In this document: in pieces, positions 22,935 through 33,423 of the stretch
Layout of the letters: each line of letters starts with the position of its first letter
How positions within the stretch are numbered: position 1 is the stretch's first letter
Assembly (NCBI GenBank): GCA_018340375.1
Contig: JAFFJZ010000007.1
Coordinates: forward strand, 30,559,368-30,623,367
DNA from: Gonatopus flavifemur
Taxonomy: Eukaryota > Arthropoda > Insecta > Hymenoptera > Dryinidae
Direction of reading: 5' to 3'
Length of the DNA: 64,000 nt
Position numbers and translations under genes: made by a program
Notes under the pieces: model-generated
Told to the model about the DNA's origin: nothing
What the model saw: only the letters and a program-made list of their open reading frames with translations
Database searches by the model: none

Positions 22935-23290
22935 CATGCATAAACATTGGGCCAACTGTGACCCTTTCTTGGTCCGAAAATTGGCTAACCTGCTCTCTAA
23001 AATCTTTGGAGTGAGATTTCACTCTTTAGCCAGCCAGAAGTGAGTCAGTCGAATTTCCGAGTGAAATTTCCACTCTTTTGGAGTGATATTCTAAGGTTTG
23101 AGGTTAGAAACTCACAACCACTCCGATGCTGGAGTGAATTTTCCACTCTAAAAGAGTGAGAGGTCACTCGAAACGAGTGAAAATTCCACTCGAAGCGGAC
23201 AGGCTCACTTCTGACACTTAGTGGAGTGAAACGTGCGATTTTTTACTCTTCCAGATGGGCTGACTCTGACTCAATGTTTTTTTATGCATG
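22935..23290. mobile_element. palindromic GAGTG-rich element
   Basis: CATGCATAAACATTG at the left and CAATGTTTTTTTATGCATG at the right are inverted. The interior holds about a dozen GAGTG or CACTC words arranged in pairs (GGAGTGAAATTTCCACTC-like), so it can fold into many small hairpins. The function is unknown. Confidence 0.6.
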
Positions 23291-23336
23291 GGTATTACTT
23301 GGTGAATCTGAATTTCACGATTCATTCAGCATTCTA

Positions 23337-23565
23337 CACTGAGAGAAATTTCTATAGTCACTGTAACTGAAACATCTCAACGCAACATTCCTAATGAGAG
23401 CTGTAAAAATTTGGTTCATCCAACCAACGAACTATAGTTGATTCATCACTTAATTGTATCGATTATACTTCCTTAGTTGAATTAATCAAGTTTCTAGTAG
23501 CTTTTACTAAGAATATTCGGTTGAGGCGTTTTAGTTACAGTAACCTCAAAAATTCTCTCTTAATG
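23337..23565. mobile_element. CACTGAGAGAAATTTC MITE
   Basis: The left end CACTGAGAGAAATTTCTATAG is followed by GTCACTGTAACTGAAAC. The right arm is GTTTTAGTTACAGTAAC and then a mutated TTCTCTCTTAATG. TA flanks both sides. Confidence 0.75.
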
Positions 23566-23863
23566 TATGTTTCACATAAATTTGTGAAATGGAATTGTTT
23601 TCATAAAGTTGAATTTCTGTTCATGGAATAATTACATTATTCAAAGTCAAAATTGTTTCATCCATGTTGAATCTTGCGCTTATGATCATCGAGTTCATGT
23701 GGAAATTGGTAATTGTCAGTAACAAAACATCAGTCCATAAAGTAGTACAAAAAACCTATCATCTTGTCCCAATTTGAATGAAGTTGTTGGAATGGTTCCA
23801 ACCCCACGATCATCTTTGAATTCAAAGTATGGAGATAACTCTCTCGTGTTGGGTGACCAGTAC

Positions 23864-23901
<38 letters not shown>

Positions 23902-24289
23902 GATATTCCACTTCGATTATGTGGAATTTTGAAATTTCACTAACATATTTTTTCCAAAATTTGCTGATCCGAAAAAATTGGATTATCAATTTTGTTCCAA
24001 AAAGAAATATCGGTTTGATTATAAGTTCAGTAGGAATATTTAATCAATCTAGTTCGACTTGATTTTCTTTAAGTATTGGAAAAAAGATTAGCATAATGCA
24101 CCTACGGGGAATGCCACCCCCCTCTCCCCTCCCACGGTAATGTTTTGGTTACTCGCAGATGAATGAAAAAACAACATGAAATTCAAATATCAATTCTTCC
24201 GAATAGTTTTATTTGGGGAGAGGGGAACACCCCTTCCTTTTCCTCTTACCCACATTCACAAGCATTTGGTTCTTTTTCACCATCCAGTG
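23566..24289. other. no gene; contains a microsatellite
   Basis: AT-rich sequence with no supported gene, apart from the TA microsatellite listed separately. Short C-rich runs occur at 24115-24135. Confidence 0.5.
23869..23898. repeat. (TA)n microsatellite
   Basis: About 15 uninterrupted TA units. Confidence 0.95.
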
Positions 24290-24709
24290 CACTGAGAGAA
24301 GTGAAATGCAGTGATTACCATGTGCAAATAGTAATTGGAAGACAGCTTCGCGATGTTGGTTTCGAATACTATGGAGAATCGTAGCAATGTTCATGCACAT
24401 GGGAATGATTACCATTTACATGAAGATGGATATCAAATAACGTAGTCGCGATCATCAACTGAGAGATTCTGTCATTAAACTACACCGAGAGAAAAAGCAT
24501 GATTTTAACGCTCGGGACTAATGCAGTTAACGCACGAGATCATGCTTCTTGGGTATGTGTCACATGCTTCATAAGCATGGGTACCGAGCGTTGGAAGCAC
24601 ATTATGACAAATGCATTAAAAACTTTAGTGCGTCAATACTTCTGCAGTATGATTTTTCTCTCGGTATACCATTTCCGCATGGTAATGGTTACAGTTCAAT
24701 TTTCTCAGC
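24290..24709. mobile_element. CACTGAGAGAAGTG MITE with insert
   Basis: The left arm is CACTGAGAGAAGTGAAATG...GTGATTACCATG. The right arm reads inward CGCTGAGAAAATTGAACTG...TAACCATTACCATG. TG flanks both sides. The right portion is interrupted by the younger element at 24483-24665. Confidence 0.65.
24483..24665. mobile_element. CACCGAGAGAAAAAGCATG MITE, nested
   Basis: Starts CACCGAGAGAAAAAGCATGA and ends TATGATTTTTCTCTCGGTA, preceded and followed by TA. The arms carry AACGCTCGG and CCGAGCGTT. It sits within the MITE at 24290-24709. Confidence 0.78.
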
Positions 24710-24795
24710 GTGGAGTGATGAAACTGATGGTATGGGTGGTCTGGTGTCCCCTTGGGTATATGAATATGTTTTGACTCATAACTAACAGAACTCAC

Positions 24796-24951
24796 CTATA
24801 GGTCCGAAGTCGTTGTTGGTTACATTCAAAATTAATTTATGAGATTTCACAAATCCGGAAGCAAGGACTTCAGCCAAATCCATCCCACTTTGAGTCTTCA
24901 AATTGCATCCACTTATATCGAGTGTTTCCAAATTTTCGTGTCTGAGCAGTA
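24796..24951 (-). CDS. leucine-rich-repeat protein, one internal exon
   Basis: Read on the minus strand, TATTTTCAG ends an upstream intron. The exon then runs 156 nt to CCTATAG, followed by the donor GTGAGT. Its frame is open throughout: LLRHENLETLDISGC, NLKTQSGMDLAEVLASGF and KLILNVTNNDFGPIG. The L..L..LDISGC.L and L.LNVTNNDFG pattern is the ribonuclease-inhibitor-type leucine-rich repeat (NLR-like, RanGAP-like or LRRC34-like proteins), a protein-binding solenoid. The exon is phase 1 at both ends and encodes nearly two repeats, a usual arrangement for such genes. Neighbouring introns would be long and filled with transposons. I did not find the next repeat exon on either side. The exact gene cannot be named. 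It could be a surviving exon of a dead gene, but no stop or frameshift is present. Confidence 0.6.
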
Positions 24952-25045
24952 CTGAAAATAATTAACTTCATTTACAAAAAGTAAGAAGAGATATGATGTA
25001 TTTTCATAATGTACGATGAAAAATCGACCAGAAGTATTGTAATAC

Positions 25046-25649
25046 CCCAAGCGTGTATTGCCTATAATGACAATGGGACCCAGGCTGGATTCATCCTCTT
25101 TAACCCAGTATTGGGAAATGGCGATGGAGCCCATGTTGGCTAAATCTTGGCCCTGCTGTGTTTTCCCATACAATTATGGTTGGTAAAAACTGAAAATAAT
25201 AAATCTTATTGCGGGCACATTTGAACTCGGCCCCAATTCGGACCAGCGTTAGGCCAAGATTGGGATGAATTCATATCTCGAGTATGTGTGTACAATCCTC
25301 AGCGTGTATGAATTTTGTTCCCACTTTGGTCCAGTCTTGGACTCATATGGGTACGATGGGGCCCAAAGTGGGGCTGGAATTCATGCCCGCTGGGGTAGAA
25401 TTCAAAGTAATTCTCCAATTTAAAAAAAAAGGGAGGGGCAGTATTGATTGCCTACTGGGCAATGCCTAGTCTGGGTTCATGCCGGGCTCATGGTGTTACC
25501 AATCCTCGGGCAAAGCAATACAGCCAAGCTGAGAACGCTGTTATCATTTCAGGGTTGGCCCCATTTGCCCGCCCAGCTCGGTCCCACGTTGGACAGCATG
25601 GGCACCCACCCTGGGCTTAGATTGGGCCCGTCGTTGATACACACTTGGG
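25046..25649. mobile_element. CCCAAGCGTGTAT element, second copy
   Basis: The ends CCCAAGCGTGTATTG and GATACACACTTGGG are inverted. The GC-richer interior (GGGACCCAGGC, GGGGCCCAAAG, GGGCCCGTCG) matches the family at 19035-19633. Flanking dinucleotides are AC and AT, so the target duplication has drifted. The sequence CAGCGTGTATGAATT near 25300 suggests an internal duplication. Confidence 0.7.
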
Positions 25650-25663
25650 ATATAATCTCAGCA

Positions 25664-25691
<28 letters not shown>
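25664..25691. repeat. (TA)n microsatellite
   Basis: About 14 uninterrupted AT/TA units, 14 bases beyond the end of the CCCAAG element. Confidence 0.95.
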
Positions 25692-25695
<4 letters not shown>

Positions 25696-26149
25696 TCTAA
25701 ATTAGTCATCACGTAAAATAACCAAAACTTGACTTCGATTTGATGTTCACGAATTAATACTTGATACTTTGGTCCACTCGGAATTTATGTTTATATTAAT
25801 TGCACGAAATTTTGATGATATATCTTCGAGTCAACATTTCTATGAATGTCGTCAACACTTGGTGTATTGAGGATCAGCATAAACCATAAAGCACATACAT
25901 ATCGATGATATGTGCATCGGATACCCAGGATATTTGGAATATTCAATGACAGACATTTTGATATCTGGTGGAAACTGATGGATGCCTCATCCAAATGTGC
26001 AGTATCGAAATATTCGCATTACTTTTAGTGCAAGAGATGAAGCGGAATACAGTTTTTGGCATTGACAAACCTTATAATGTTCATATCCGGCAATTGAGAC
26101 ATGTAGAAGTGCTCTAATTTCCATAAAGAAATATTTCATGAACAAAGAT
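25692..26149. other. no gene seen
   Basis: AT-rich sequence, no recognisable feature. Confidence 0.5.
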
Positions 26150-26342
26150 TTTTTTTAATTTAAATATTCTACAACAGGGATCTCTTCGAACAAAGATACT
26201 GCTGCAACATATTTTGAAACGGAGATATTGAACCATAGAGGTATTCCGAATCAGAGATAATAAAAGATTGGGGTATTTTAGTTAAAAGAGATTCAAAAGT
26301 TGAGAAATTTCAGGTCAGTGTGATTTTACGATGCTGCTGTTT
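26150..26342. repeat. left direct repeat flanking a mariner
   Basis: CAAAGATACTGCTG...CATATTTTGAAAC...TATTGAACCATAGAGG...CCGAATCAGAGATAATAAAA and CGATGCTGCTG occur in the same order and orientation at 27950-28140. Similarity is roughly 80% by eye. The mariner relic lies exactly between the two copies. Confidence 0.75.
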
Positions 26343-26412
26343 TTACCAGGTTATCCAATATATCCGTAGGATGAGTAAGAGGAAAACAGAAGTTTGACAA
26401 AACTCGATTTCA

Positions 26413-27918
26413 TTATTCAACGTAGTTGCCTTCGAGGGCGATACAACAAGTATAGCGATTTTCAAACTCTTCGATATCACTTTTATAGTACGATTTCTTT
26501 CCCTCTTCAAAATAGGCCTCAAGTTCAGCAATTACTTCATCATTGGACTCAAATGTCTTTCCAGCGAGCATTCTCTTGAGATCTGAAAACAGGAAGAAGT
26601 CGCTGGGGGCTAAATCTGGAGAATACGGTAGGTGTGTAAGCAATTCGAAGCCCACTTCATTCAATTTTGGCATCGTTTTCATCGATTTGTGACACGGTGC
26701 ATTGTCTTGGTGAAACAACACTTTTTTCTTCCACAAATGTGGCCGTTTCTTTGCGATTTCAGCCTTCAATCGATCCAAAAGTGCACAGTAATAGTCGCTG
26801 GTGATGATGGTTTCTTTTTGGAGATAGTCGATGAATATTATTCCCTTCGCATCCCAAAATACAGACGCCCACGGAGAAAAATGCCGCTCGAAAGGATAGT
26901 AATCTTTAATAGAAAATTGGAGAATATTTCTTAAAATCTGAGAATATTTCTTAAAATCTAAGAATTCTTCTTAAGTTCGTAATAAACATAAAACGGTTCA
27001 GATTTCTCTTGAATATTGCTCGAAAAACAATGAAAAATTATCAATAATTAACGAATCATAAAAACAAATATGAAGTTTCCAAAAGTCGCGAATGAAATTT
27101 CACAAAGTGAATAACAAAATTCTGTAATTTGAAAATGAGATTCCAAAATTTTGTTATTTACTTTGTAAAATTTCGTGCGCGACTTTTGAGACTTCATATT
27201 TGTTTTTATGGTTTGTTAAGTATTGATAATTGTTCATTGTTTTTCGAGCAATATTCAAGAGAAATCTGAACCGTTTTATGTTTATTACGAACTTAAGAAG
27301 AATTCTTAGATTTTAAGAAATATTCTCAGATTTTAAGAAATATTCTCCAATTTTCTAATCAAGATTACTATCCTTTCGAGCAGCATTTTTCTCCGTGCCA
27401 TCACCACACCAACCGACTGTTGCGTCTTTGCCCGCTTCGGATTCGATTCATCGACTGATGTCCACTCAGCTGACTGTCTTTTGGATTCTGGTGTGTGATA
27501 GTGAAGCCATGTTTCATCCATTGTCACATATCGACGATAGAATTCGATTTTATTGCGGTTGAACAGCACCAAACACTCCCCTGAAGCATCAATTTGTTGT
27601 TGTTTTTGATCGACTGTGATCTCACACGGCACCCACTTTGCACAGACCTTTCGCATATCCAAATGTTCGTGTACAATGGTAAAAACACTACCGTATAATA
27701 TCTTTCAATTTGTGGGTTTTTTTCATTTTTTCTGGAATAACAGTCTCATTTTGGCACCCACTGCGCTCTGCATCATTTGTGCTGGTACGACCACGTTTAA
27801 ATTCAGCAATCCACTTCTCTACCATTTGTCTCGATGAAGCAGAGTTCGGATAATGTTCATCAAGCGATTGTTTTGTTTCCACTGTATTTTTTTCCATCAA
27901 AAAGCAAGGCTTCGTCAA
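26413..27918 (-). pseudogene. irritans-type (Himar-like) mariner transposase, disrupted
   Basis: In minus-strand order the pieces are: an N-terminal region near 27918-27690 (TVETKQSLDEHYPNSASS, AEFKRGRTSTNDAERSG); DMRKVCAKWVP; RRYVTMDETWLHYHTPESK with the first catalytic Asp; VGVVMA; the MITE at 26870-27397; then SVFWDAKGIIFIDYLQKE, VLFHQDNAPCHKS with the second Asp, and YSPDLAPSDFFLF with the third. Spacing between the second and third Asp is 34, the mariner DD34D rule. The C-terminus is ALEGNYVE and a stop. A segment between the two helix-turn-helix motifs is missing (KLKDIIR is followed after a frame break by HEHLDMRK). The protein family cuts and pastes DNA at TA sites. This copy is dead through deletion, frameshift and MITE insertion. 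Only the downstream end keeps a possible terminal repeat (CCAGGTTATCC near 26347). Confidence 0.95.
26870..27397. mobile_element. 528-bp hairpin MITE inside the mariner gene
   Basis: Starts CACGGAGAAAAATGCCGCTC and ends GAGCAGCATTTTTCTCCGTG. The whole element is a near-complete palindrome: arms of about 255 bp share AAAGGATAGTAATCTT, CTTAAGTTCGTAATAAACAT and TTCAAGAGAAATCTGAACCG. Deleting it restores the mariner frame ...GVVMA-SVFWDA... with CC as the 2-bp target duplication. Borders are therefore certain. If transcribed it would give a long double-stranded RNA. Confidence 0.96.
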
Positions 27919-27949
27919 AAATCGAAATTCATTTTCTTAGAGGTATTAA

Positions 27950-28140
27950 AAAAAGAAGATATTTTTGAATATATAAATTGTACAACGGCGATATGCTCAT
28001 ACAAAGATACTTCTGTGGCATATTTTGAAACAGAGTCATTGAACCATAGAGATTTTCCGAATCAGAGATGATAAAAAATTGGAATATTTGAGATATGAGA
28101 GATTTAAAAATTTGGAAATTTCGCCACGATGCTGCTGTTG
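27950..28140. repeat. right direct repeat flanking a mariner
   Basis: Partner of 26150-26342: CAAAGATACTTCTG, CATATTTTGAAACAGAG, CATTGAACCATAGAG, CCGAATCAGAGATGATAAAA and CGATGCTGCTG. The mariner may have entered a pre-existing tandem duplication. Confidence 0.75.
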
Positions 28141-28354
28141 CAGCACAATTGGAAATTTCGTGTAAATCTGTTAGAAAATCCATATGTGTCATGAATTTTC
28201 TGTTAAATATTCAACATAAACATGTGTAACTTCTCCCAGCGCTCCTTGTGTAATCAGGTCTCAACTGATTTATAATGTGAAATAATTCAAACAAGTGGAG
28301 AAAAGTGTCAAAATAACACAAATTTCATTCAACTCAAAATGTAACATACAAGTT

Positions 28355-28627
28355 CACTGTAAAAAATATTCTGAAATTTCCGATATCAGATGTATATGAA
28401 AATTCTGAAACTTGTAATTGAAATCAAGTTCAATCATGAATTCATGAAATTTAATGCAAAATGTGTGAAAATTCATATAAAAATGCATGAAAAATCATAA
28501 TTCTGTATGAGATATCATAAAATTTCATATGAAAAGCCAAAGAAGTTTTGAAAATTCAATACAAAATGTATATGTCAATTGCTTCACATACATTTCTATG
28601 AAATTTAGGAAGCAATTTTTTACAGTG
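28355..28627. mobile_element. CACTGTAAAAAAT MITE
   Basis: Starts CACTGTAAAAAATATTC and ends GAAGCAATTTTTTACAGTG, with TT on both flanks. The interior has many ATGAAATTT/AAATTTCAT words. A second, inverted and partly lost copy at 39936-41414 was invaded by a mariner. Confidence 0.88.
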
Positions 28628-28800
28628 TTGTGTTATTCTCAACTACCAAGGGGAGATCGCCAGTGGTGGGAGCTACTTTTTGATAAAAGGTCCATACACG
28701 CGTAACTTTGGTACTTGTCGGAGAAACTACGGATTCATTTTCCTTCATGTTGGTTTCGGCTTCCATTTTAATGAGGCTTAGTTCTCTAGAAATGCAAATC
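28628..28800 (-). pseudogene. possible transposase N-terminal scrap
   Basis: The minus-strand frame reads MKENESVVSPTSTKV then RVWTFYQKVAPTTGDLP. The VW.F..KVAP wording is like the start of a BED zinc finger in hAT transposases, but the zinc-binding cysteines are not visible because the adjacent MITE cuts the frame. It could equally be a chance frame. Confidence 0.2.
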
Positions 28801-28847
28801 TGAAGATTGAGTGCGGGTTGATATACGCAAAGGAAGTATCTCCATCC

Positions 28848-28922
28848 AAGTGACCCGCGGTGGCTTGAGTGATAGAGCTTCAACGTCTGGTCTCCACGAC
28901 CAGTGTTCAATTCTCATTGAAG
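28848..28922 (+). repeat. tRNA-derived SINE head or tRNA relic
   Basis: A box-A-like GTGGCTTGAGTGATAGAG at 28860, a clean anticodon-like hairpin CTGGTC-TCCAC-GACCAG at 28887-28903, and a box-B-like TGTTCAATTCT. The acceptor stem is not complete. No SINE tail could be delimited. Confidence 0.42.
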
Positions 28923-30059
28923 ACGGTTGTTTTTCAATTTATTCCTATGCATTGTTTGAACATGAAAAAAGTGCAATATTCACATTTAATTTATGTAAAA
29001 AATCCATAAATTACACTTGTGAACTGTTAATTCAGTACTTATTCTGAATTTCATTTGACAGTACTTTTTTGTTTAATTTACACGTTTAGAAATTCCAATC
29101 GAAACTTTATCAATATCCTTTTGTGTCATATGATCTTTATCAAACTTGAGTTACTAGCTAACAGAAACACATTATGTTGAATCGACACAAAAATTCGGGT
29201 GGACCGTTTGGGACATGTGGGATGTGTTGAATTTAACAGAAAATTTCCAACTGTGAATAAGGAAAATATAGATGGTCTACATTCATCAAGTTTTGCAATA
29301 GAGATGAACCACAACAGACTTATTTTGAAATAGAATTATAATAGAATTATTTAACAATATTTGAGAATAGAGGAATGAAAATTAGGGCCCTTGTTCTGCT
29401 CAGATGGCCACCCACGAAACTCTTAAAACAATAATGTCTCATGTTAAATCGTCTGAATTTTTCATCTCAGTTATCTGAAAATGAAATAAAAAGTTTGTAT
29501 TTATTCATAAAAAAAAATCCTGCAAAATCATCCGTTCAAAGTTCAATAGGTCAGTGTAAGAATTGCAACATTTTCTTGCAAGCTACATCAGAATTCACAA
29601 TACTTTTGCCCAATACTCTGCCAAAATGAAAGTTGTATTCAACGTTCGATGATACGTTCGAGAATCTGAACGTTGTGTACCGAATAGAGGACTGTACGCA
29701 ATACGTGTACGTGATCCTCCAGGAACGTCGTGAACATTATTTCTCATTACAAATAGAGAGATCCCAATGGTATTCACGCGGAGGAAACAATTACGCTGAT
29801 CCTTTAAGACTATGGTAGAATCGAACGTATATTACAATTGAATTCACAGGAATAAAAATGTCTATGAAAGTCTATGTCATTGAATACTGTGAGACTGTTT
29901 CAGGCGAAGTTGCAATCAATTGAAAATGCATAAAATTTTCTACAAACAATCATTTGAAATTTTTGTACCTAATATTTCACCATTATCATAAGTCTATTTT
30001 CACATAAAATTATTCACCATCCATTATTCATATAAGGCTTCGCTCTTGAACGCAATATT
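28923..30059. other. no supported gene
   Basis: Two short plus-strand frames at 29441-29818 lack recognisable motifs. The rest is AT-rich and featureless. Confidence 0.5.
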
Positions 30060-30401
30060 TTATTCTATTATGTTAACAAGGATAATTTGTTTCACCAAAA
30101 TCTTCCTTTGAACTTTTAGCCAAAGAAACAGATGCGGTTCACCTAATCTTCGAATACTTTTGCAAAGAACTTCCACATCTCGGAAGTAATGCCTTTTGGC
30201 AACAACACGTGGAAACACAAACTCAAATTCACAATATACATTCCAAGCTACAGAGCCACAAATTTTCCCTGGGGGTCTCGGACTCTCAGTGAGCTTAATG
30301 GGTTGAACCAATACTTTTCGAAAAACCCGAGACTGCGGGACAATCGAATTGGAATTTTTGGCATGATGAAATGCCACAAAAAGATGATCAGTGTTAATCA
30401 A
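30060..30401 (-). CDS. possible serine-protease-like fragment
   Basis: The minus-strand frame of 113 codons contains VLVQPIKLTESPRPPGKICG then SVAWNVYCE. VQPIKL...PPG..C....W is reminiscent of the chymotrypsin-fold (S1) stretch just after the catalytic Asp, where VQPI.LP...PPPGT.C.VSGWG is usual. The expected SGWG is altered, and no GDSGGP or catalytic His/Ser exon was found. This may be a decayed exon or a coincidence. Confidence 0.28.
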   Translation of the reverse strand: MINTDHLFVAFHHAKNSNSIVPQSRVFRKVLVQPIKLTESPRPPGKICGSVAWNVYCEFEFVFPRVVAKRHYFRDVEVLCKSIRRLGEPHLFLWLKVQRKILVKQIILVNIIE

Positions 30402-30535
30402 CGTTCATCCAGTACGAAATCAGTAATATGAAATGTGTGACAGTCTGTTCACGATTTGCGTTAGAGATTTCAATTACCGTTAAAAAAAAAGCTCCAAATT
30501 ATGCCTGCAGTTCGCCGGATTATGAGGTTCTACTG

Positions 30536-30900
30536 CACCGAAAAAAATCATTGGTTACCCTTACTTCAAATTAGTTCCAGCAACTAGATACAGTTGTTGA
30601 TATTTGGATAACTAAAACGGGCGTTGGTTTAATTACCTTGGTAACACACAATCTTCATCAAACGTTCTGAGAATGTTTGCAGGACATTTAAATATTCTAG
30701 GAACGTTCGGAGAATATTTTATGCACATTGGTGTTACTTGGGTAAATTCAAATTGAATTCCTCTGACTTGAGTTGCTGCTACTAATTTGAAGTTGCCTTT
30801 ACTACAGCTTTTATTACCGGCTTCTATTTTTTTATTACTCGGAACTGATTTTCACAAATAACTTCAGTTCATTCGGTCAAATGAATTATTTTTTTCGGTG
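30536..30900. mobile_element. CACCGAAAAAAAT MITE
   Basis: The ends CACCGAAAAAAATCATTGG and AATGAATTATTTTTTTCGGTG are inverted, with TG on both flanks. It contains a smaller CCTTGGTAACAC element. Confidence 0.8.
30636..30742. mobile_element. CCTTGGTAACAC element, nested
   Basis: The ends CCTTGGTAACACA and TGGTGTTACTTGGG are inverted, with TA on both flanks. The interior has GAACGTTC-type words (AAACGTTCTGAGAATGTTT). It belongs with the CCCAAGTA class. Confidence 0.55.
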
Positions 30901-31605
30901 TGAAGGAGGGGAACGTCGATAATAAATTCTTATAAGAAATGAAATGAATGGGATCAAATTGTGAAGAAGTAGTCATTGAATGGCAACGAGTTAAAGAGAA
31001 AATTGGTTCAATCAATCGATTTGACGGATTGGTAAGTTCTTGGATTTCAACGCTATGGATTCGTTCCCGCAAATGAAACCCAAAATGGAACAAAAATGTC
31101 TATCAAAACATCATTGTTTTGTGTATCATTTTTGGATGGAAACAGGGAATTATCATTCAATCATTCGGTCCGTCGAAGCGGGTTGAAACGACACATTTGA
31201 TTCCCGCCACAAATCTTATTTCTGCCCTGCGGAATGAATCGTAAAGGTTCACATCTGAATTATTTCCGATTCTTTCCGTCATTTCCAGCAGAGATTGGAT
31301 TCCGTCAGTTCAATATTTTCCTAATACAAGATTGTGTTTTCAAACATTCCATAAACCTCCGAACGGCAACTGTACTGTATGAATGCCAACCTGAGAAATC
31401 CTAGCTCATGACATAGTATTCAGCAGCAGCGGATCAAGATAATCGATATTACAAGCATACGACAGCGTTTCAATACTTCATCTTCTCACTTCGAAGGATT
31501 GATTTATTCTCATCTTCTTGAAGAATGGAAGATAAGTTTACTGATATTCCATCGTACGAGGGTGAAGTATTGGAATGCAGCATTTGATTTATGTTGAGTA
31601 CTTAC
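30901..31605. other. no gene seen
   Basis: No recognised feature. One or more introns could lie here if the exon at 31606-31663 is real. Confidence 0.5.
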
Positions 31606-31663
31606 CAGAGCTAAGTTTCGAACTTCGCCAGCTCGCAGGCATAACTTCCCCTTCAATTACCAT
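31606..31663 (-). CDS. candidate first coding exon
   Basis: On the minus strand, CATCATGG gives a start codon. 19 codons follow (MVIEGEVMPASWRSSKLSS) and end at CTCTG followed by a strong donor GTAAGTAC. A TATATAT sequence lies about 35-40 nt upstream of the ATG. The donor leaves one coding base, which would fit the phase of the leucine-rich-repeat exon at 24796-24951. Whether they belong to one gene is unproven. Confidence 0.3.
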
Positions 31664-32290
31664 GATGGATCGAGCTATTACAAAGGCCCCATATATAGTA
31701 GTATTACGGGCAGTGTTGCAATTCCAATATTGAATTTTATGTGAAACATATTGTCATCGTTATGACTTTGGATCAGTACAATTTAATCAACTGGTCTTTG
31801 GATACTCCTTTGTATTTGTCAGCACTGATTACTCTCGCAACGGCCAGTATGGAGCCGGGTTCGATTCCCATGTAAGTAATTTTCTAGAATATTGGAGTTA
31901 CCTTGGGTGATTTTTCATGATTTTTTTTGAGCATTTTTATCCAACATGCCATTGTTGAAGATTAAATGTGCAATGAATAGAAAAAGACCGATCTAAACGA
32001 ACAAGAATATTCTTGTAATTGGGTTTGAATTCCTGATATTAGCACGAATTAAATTTTGATTCTCATATTTCAATGAAATATAGCGAAAATGACAGAATCA
32101 TTTTTATATTTTTCTTTGCGGAAGTTATGAATCATTGAAGTTTCGAGGAACTTTTTTTGTGAAAATTCACAACTTTTGGATGGGGCAACCGATTTGGACG
32201 AACCAGCGCTTAAATTGAAGATAGTTGATTGAAGGACATAAATTATTTGATGAAGCCCGAAAGAAATTTTTTTCCCATTGTTTTCAAGTA
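31664..32290. other. no gene; isolated box-B-like motif
   Basis: GGGTTCGATTCCC near 31856 is a perfect tRNA box-B-like motif, but no box A or cloverleaf precedes it. Otherwise nothing is recognised. Confidence 0.45.
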
Positions 32291-32590
32291 CACCGTTAGA
32301 AAAGTTCTCAAATTTAACACGAAATTCTTTATGAAATATCATATTTTCTTATTAAATTCAATACTGATTCTTACATTTGAAATGAGTGATGAAATTTCAC
32401 AATTTCTTACTGAAATGTAATAATTATTCATGAAATTTCACAAATATGTTATCAAAGTTAAGAAAGAAATTCTCAAGATCAAGACCAACATTCTTAGTAT
32501 TAAGAATTATATTATTGAGTTCAATATTTTATTATGAGTTCTGTTTAATAAATTGTTTATGAAAAAAACTTCATAACTATTCTAACAGTG
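32291..32590. mobile_element. CACCGTTAGAA MITE
   Basis: The ends CACCGTTAGAAAAGTT and AACTATTCTAACAGTG are inverted, with TA on both flanks. The interior is rich in GAAATTTCA words. Confidence 0.75.
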
Positions 32591-33423
32591 TAATTTGCTT
32601 ATAAAACATTCATTTGAGTTAACTTTCCGAAAACTTCTAGAGCTCATATGAAAGTTATCTAAAAGCTTTCCGAAATCGACGCATTAGAGAACTTTCTGAT
32701 ATCATTTAGAGAACATGATGAATGTTTGAAATGTTGAGAGGAAAAATGTCCACTGGGTATTTAAGAAGATGGTCGAAAATCAACTATTTGTGTTGTTGCT
32801 GCAACTATTACTTCTTCTCCGTGTAGAGTGGTACTAATCCACCAGTTTTCCAACTCAAGTTGCCCCTCCAAAGATGTCTCAACGTTGAAACTCCACACTG
32901 AGAGAAATCGCTTAGTTGCGTGAGCAAAAATACTTTAGTTAATAATCTTTTAGTTGTATCAGTAAATGAATTTTTATTTGATATAAATAAACATTTTTTC
33001 GTGTTAGCAAAAACAATGATTTGACGTCTATTCATTTTAAATCAAAAAGTTCAATTAATAGTAGCATAAATAATTCATTTGTGACAACTAACAATTCAAG
33101 TTTCTCAGCAAATAGAATCTGATTACGCATGTGCTGACTACCATTTCATCATTTTCAATTGTTTCACCGGGATTTCCACCCATGTCCACTTTTCAACGAC
33201 ACGCCTGCAATCGCGTGCAAGGGCGATACGGGATTTTGGGTTTCATTTTTGAAAGGATAGATTACTCCATAGCAAAAGTTTTCAGTTTCATTGGTTTATC
33301 GGTTTTGTGAACGTTTTGTCTGAAGAATATTCGCGCAAAATCTTTTTCTATGCAGTGAAATTGTGCTAAAATATGGAGCAAGTGAAGATGCAAAGAATTT
33401 TTCAGAATCTCCCTTGACTAAAT

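Noticed and set aside
31780..31875. tRNA gene suggested by GGGTTCGATTCCC
   Set aside because: Only a box B is present; no box A or foldable cloverleaf.
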